DNA from: Ipomoea triloba
Taxonomy: Eukaryota > Streptophyta > Magnoliopsida > Solanales > Convolvulaceae
NCBI RefSeq assembly: GCF_003576645.1
Contig: NC_044925.1
Coordinates: 22,921,386-22,985,385 of the forward strand
Reading direction: 5' to 3'
DNA length: 64,000 nt
Shown here: positions 60,546-64,000 of the stretch, one piece after another
Numbering within the stretch: position 1 is the first letter of the stretch
How the letters are laid out: each line of letters begins with the position of its first letter
Made by a program: the position numbers and the translations under genes
Notes under the pieces: generated by a model
Seen by the model: only the letters and a program-made list of their open reading frames with translations
The model's database searches: none
Told to the model about the DNA's origin: nothing

Positions 60546-60674
60546 TTTGCCTTAATCCAATAGAATGAATGTATGATAGCAAAAATAAATAAAGCAACAT
60601 AATAATCATAATCAAATATGATAGTAGGATACAAAAGTCCCCAATCAAAAGCTACATCAATATTGATTTAGTTA

Positions 60675-61088
60675 AAGATTTAATTTCATTTTGGTCTTAT
60701 ATTTATAGGTGCGTGGTAGTTCACTTTTAGTCCTTTTTTATCCGTACATCCACATTTGGTCCAAGTATTATTGTGGCATGACCATTTTTTGTCATCCGTT
60801 ACCGAAATTGTTGAAATATCGTTAAATATAAAGGCATTTCGATCATTTTTATTCAAAGTGAGCTGACCCCCGCTATATTTTTATGTTTTTTTTTTTTTGA
60901 AAAATCTGTAATTGAAGACCGAAATGTCTTTGTATTTAACGACATTAAAATTGTTTTGTAGATAGATTACCAAAAATGGTCATGACACAATAATACTATA
61001 ACCAAATGTGAATATTCTATTAAAAAATGACTAATATTGGATTGCCACATATAAATCTAGGACCCAAAAATGAAATTAACTCTTAGTT
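60675..61088. mobile_element. MITE with about 110-120 bp inverted arms
   Basis: The left arm begins TTAATTTCATTTTGGTC and contains TGTGGCATGACCATTTTT. The right arm contains AAAAATGGTCATGACACAAT and ends GACCCAAAAATGAAATTAA. The centre has a T tract and no ORF. It resembles in style the nested palindrome at 57338-57870. Confidence 0.65.
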
Positions 61089-61781
61089 AAAATTGCAAGT
61101 ATAATAAAGGAAAAGGCAAATAAATCTAATACATCTAATATTAGGAAAGTAAGAAGTGTATAGGCAACCCTAGCGAATTTGGTTGGGTAGTTGATTTGAT
61201 AATTACAAGGTTCTAAGTTTAATTTTCTATTGGAGCTGCTTATTTGCTTTCTTCATTTGAGCCTGCTAGTAGCCTATGCTAGTTTACCTCCTTATTATCC
61301 TTTGATAATTAGAGTCATAAGACAGGTTTCATCTACGTACCATAAATGGATGCATAATTCAATGTAGACATATGAGTAGCACTACAACATACAAGACATA
61401 AGCAACATCATTTAAGAATAACATGGGTAGCTCAGTTGGTCACATAAATGAAGTTTTAGAAAAAGGATTAGAGATCAAATCTCACTAATAGCGTGTGAGA
61501 GATTTAATTCTTAATTCTAACCCTCGAATTAAATACGGAGTAGAAGTTATAGAATCATCAAGACCTAATTAAGTAAAAATGAGATAACTAAATTCAGTAT
61601 TAAGTAGTAATCGAGGGGACCGAAGTCAAAAGAGGGTATTTACGTACTGGGTTGGCCGTAATCCGTAACGGGGCGAATGTTGGGAATCAATGGAGCATTA
61701 CTCTCGCAACGTACTAGCACATTACCCAAAGCTTCCAGCTGCGAAATGGCGGCACCGCAACCAAATCTCAACAACCGTCTT

Positions 61782-61827
<46 letters not shown>

Positions 61828-61949
61828 AATGTTATTATATAAATATATGTCTGTACAACCTCGCAGAATAAAAAAAGAAGGAATTTTGATGAACCTTTTC
61901 CTCGCTCTCTGAATAATTTGATTCGAGTATTTAAGGAATCGCTGCGAGA
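61089..61949. other. Upstream region of the GRF gene, with SINE-like repeats
   Basis: SINE-like sequence at about 61165-61330 (related to the endoglucanase intron repeat) and another at about 61425-61515 (TAGCTCAGTTGG A box, GAGATCAAATCTC B box). An AT microsatellite lies at 61786-61825. The GRF promoter and leader should lie from about 61560 to 61949. Confidence 0.45.
61786..61825. repeat. (AT)n microsatellite in the GRF upstream region
   Basis: AT run of about 40 bases, 125 bases before the start codon. Confidence 0.95.
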
Positions 61950-63876
61950 ATGGGGAGCGGAGAAAGGAGTGGCAAATTGGCGGGGCTCCACGATGATTCC
62001 TCCTCGTATCCTTGTACTAAGAAGATTGCTAAGCTTAATCGTCAGTTTCAGTTCTCTCCTTCTGAAACTCAGATTTCTTGCTTCGGTGACGGCGGAAATG
62101 GAACTTCTGATTCTCCTGCCGGTGGGCCCGTTTTCTTTAACTCTGCGCCTCCTCTTACCGGTACACACAAACCCAACTTTCTCTTTATTTCTGCAAACAT
62201 ATACTGATTTTTTTAAATTTTTTTTTAGGGCTCGTTTATAATGTAATTTGATTGAAAATTATGGTGAGTTGCAGGGGGGAGCATGGGGTGTGAGAAAGCT
62301 GTAGTTTTTACGGCTTCCCAGAGGCAAGACTTTGAGAGGCAGAGTTTAATATACAAATACTTGATGGCTTCGGTTCCTGTTCCTCCTCAGCTTCTTATTC
62401 CTTTACCCAAAACCCAATCCAACAGTAATATTCCTCAATTTCCCTTTTTCTTCACTTTTATTGAATTCTTGGTAAAAACAAAAACGCAAAGGGGCTTTTG
62501 GGTCACACTTGTTTATCGTTTTGTGTGAAGAATCTGGGCCGGATTTGAAGTTTCCGGCCGGGTCGGATCCGGAGCCGTGGCGGTGTAGGAGAACAGATGG
62601 GAAGAAATGGAGGTGTTCTAGGGATGTTTTGCCTGACCAGAAATACTGCGAGCGCCACGCTCACAAGAACAGACCCCGTTCAAGAAAGCCTGTGGAAATT
62701 CAATCTCACAAAAACTCTCGTAATCACAACAACAACAACAACTACCCTGCTGTCACTGTGCCCAGTTTTCAGTTCCCGGCAACTGCCTCTTGTGATCAGA
62801 ACAGGTTACTTATCATTCCTAAATCCTAAGCTCTTGTTTTCTGTTCCATATTGTGTCTGTCATGTGATAAAAAAGTGAGTTTCATAGTATAATCCGAATT
62901 CCCAATCCTGTTGGGATAAGATTCGAACCTGATATCTGGTGCTATCATCCCAATTCCCAATCTTGATTGGGATAAGATTCGAACCTGATAACAGCGGTGC
63001 TGTCATCCCAATTCCCAATCCTGATTGGGATAAGATTCGAACCTGATAACAGCGGTGCTGTCATCCCAATTCCCAATCCTGATTGGATAAGATTCGAACC
63101 TGATAACAGTGGTGTTATCAGACCACTAGCTACTTGGCATAGTCTGCTTTGTTGGTATTCTTGATTGTTTATGTTGTGTGTCCAGTGTTTTGTTCTTTTG
63201 CAAATAGATGTGGCTGGACTTATGTGTGTGTGTGTGTGGTCACTGAAGGTGCAATGAATGGTTTGCCAGAGGTGGCAATACTTGCAACCAACAAAAGCAG
63301 CAATTCGTCTTGTCACCGCCACCATCAACGTTGGGATATACCATTGGCAATGCCATAAACATGAATGCATCGTCAGTGTATAGGCCAGAGCTTAATAGTA
63401 ACGAGCAAGGATTCGTGAACCCGAATCCATTTCTTGAAGGCCAGGAAGCGAGAAGTCATCATCAGGTGAATAGCGCGTTTCTTAGCCACAACATGGCGTT
63501 TCTACAAGGAAGTTTGAATGCGAATGCTGGGATAGTCCACCCGACACAGCACTTCATTGATGCTCAGTTTGCGGGACAGAAAGATGGACTAGACAACACT
63601 GATCATAGCAGTTTAAGCAGTTTAAGCTGCAAGAGTTCAGATAGGAAGTTGCCGTTTTGTTCTTTTAGGCTTTCAGTGCCCGGAGGGGGGAGGGGAAGCT
63701 ACGAAGATAACCAAGGGCTGAGCGTCGGAATGTTGAACACAGAATCTCAGAGCTCGTCCTCAATAATGCCCGGTGGACCTTTGGGTGAAGCATTGTGTCT
63801 TGGCGCTGCCTCGAATTTGGCATCGCCTCACGGGTATAGCAACAGCAGTGGTACCAGTAGCTGCAGCCTCATCTGA
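61950..63876 (+). CDS. GRF: Growth-regulating factor (QLQ + WRC transcription factor), four exons
   Basis: Exons 61950-62160, 62275-62424, 62531-62804 and 63270-63876 join in frame to about 413 residues. The QLQ region, [13 protein letters not shown] to PVPPQLL (about 81-118), recruits GIF co-activators in this family. Its central Leu appears replaced by Phe (Q86-F90-Q93). The WRC domain has the exact C-x9-C-x10-C-x2-H spacing (Cys139, Cys149, Cys160, His163) and a basic tail, [11 protein letters not shown], for DNA binding and nuclear entry. The C-terminal half is Ser/Asn/Gly-rich with [10 protein letters not shown], a GGPL motif known from some GRFs. GRFs promote cell proliferation in leaves and other organs. 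The codons for RSRKPVE contain a miR396 site. Intron 3 holds a 58-bp minisatellite. Exon 2-3 borders are inferred from frame and splice sites. Confidence 0.9.
62677..62697 (+). promoter_or_regulatory. miR396 target site in the GRF coding sequence
   Basis: CGTTCAAGAAAGCCTGTGGA plus one more A is the conserved miR396-complementary segment in the WRC codons of plant GRF genes, including the extra base that makes a small bulge. It predicts post-transcriptional repression by miR396 in maturing tissue. Confidence 0.88.
62890..63120. repeat. 58-bp minisatellite in GRF intron 3, four copies
   Basis: Units begin AATTCCCAATCCTGATTGGG and contain GATAAGATTCGAACCTGATA. On the minus strand each holds GGTTCGAATC, a perfect Pol III B box, and each has a small internal palindrome (CCCAATC..GATTGGG). 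The first copy is most diverged; the middle two are nearly identical. Confidence 0.85.
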
Positions 63877-64000
63877 GGATGGAAGTTGTGCTCTTAATCT
63901 CATAGGGTGACTTCACTTGTTCATTGCTATATATAATCTGTGCTGGATGTTGTTGCAGATTTAAATTCTTAGGCTATGATCTTGTGAAGCATAAAATTCT
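63877..64000 (+). other. GRF 3' flank
   Basis: Probably the 3' untranslated region. No further gene before the window ends. Confidence 0.5.

Noticed and set aside
61425..61515. A tRNA gene starting GGTAGCTCAGTTGG
   Set aside because: A and B boxes are present, but acceptor and anticodon stems do not pair; treated as a SINE.

Overview
This window looks like nuclear DNA of a eudicot plant. It holds spliced genes with GT/AG introns that encode plant-specific proteins, and these lie in AT-rich intergenic DNA packed with retrotransposons, inverted-repeat elements, tRNA-derived SINEs and (AT)n microsatellites. Runs of N and single Ns mark joins in a draft assembly. I cannot fix the species; the repeat style would fit Convolvulaceae/Solanales, but that is a weak guess.

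I support five host protein genes and two tRNA genes. On the minus strand, 3257-6218 is a four-exon BODYGUARD-type alpha/beta hydrolase of the cuticle-associated family. On the plus strand, 13887-15734 is a five-exon GDSL esterase/lipase, 26913-28950 a two-exon small membrane protein of unknown function, 50961-53340 a seven-exon GH9 endo-beta-1,4-glucanase, and 61950-63876 a four-exon growth-regulating factor with QLQ and WRC domains and an apparent miR396 target site. Two tandem tRNA-Ala(AGC) genes lie at 29440-29660 (minus). The hydrolase, the GDSL enzyme and the endoglucanase all belong to families that act at the cell surface, but nothing shows that they are functionally linked.

The accessory DNA is dominated by two retroelements. 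A 4.86-kb Ty1/Copia element (20579-25438) has 204-bp LTRs differing at one base, yet its pol is broken. It sits inside older repeats. The block 29931-43027 is a Ty3/Gypsy element of Tat type read on the minus strand. It has gag, protease, RT, RNase H, a second (archaeal-type) RNase H and integrase, then a 33-bp minisatellite and an antisense, apparently spliced extra ORF before the 3' LTR. Its right LTR is rearranged into a palindrome around a gap, a different LTR abuts its left end, and 1.77 kb of pol is repeated across a single N in a way that looks like an assembly error.

The rest of the intergenic DNA holds many short elements: a hAT-like element with a perfect 8-bp target duplication (47199-48192), a nested palindrome (56552-58176), elements carrying internal minisatellites, and SINEs. 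Two host introns (in the hydrolase and the GRF gene) carry minisatellites that seem to have grown out of SINE-like sequence. I found no clearly new multi-gene system. The most unusual items are the architecture of the Tat element block and the SINE-seeded intronic minisatellites.
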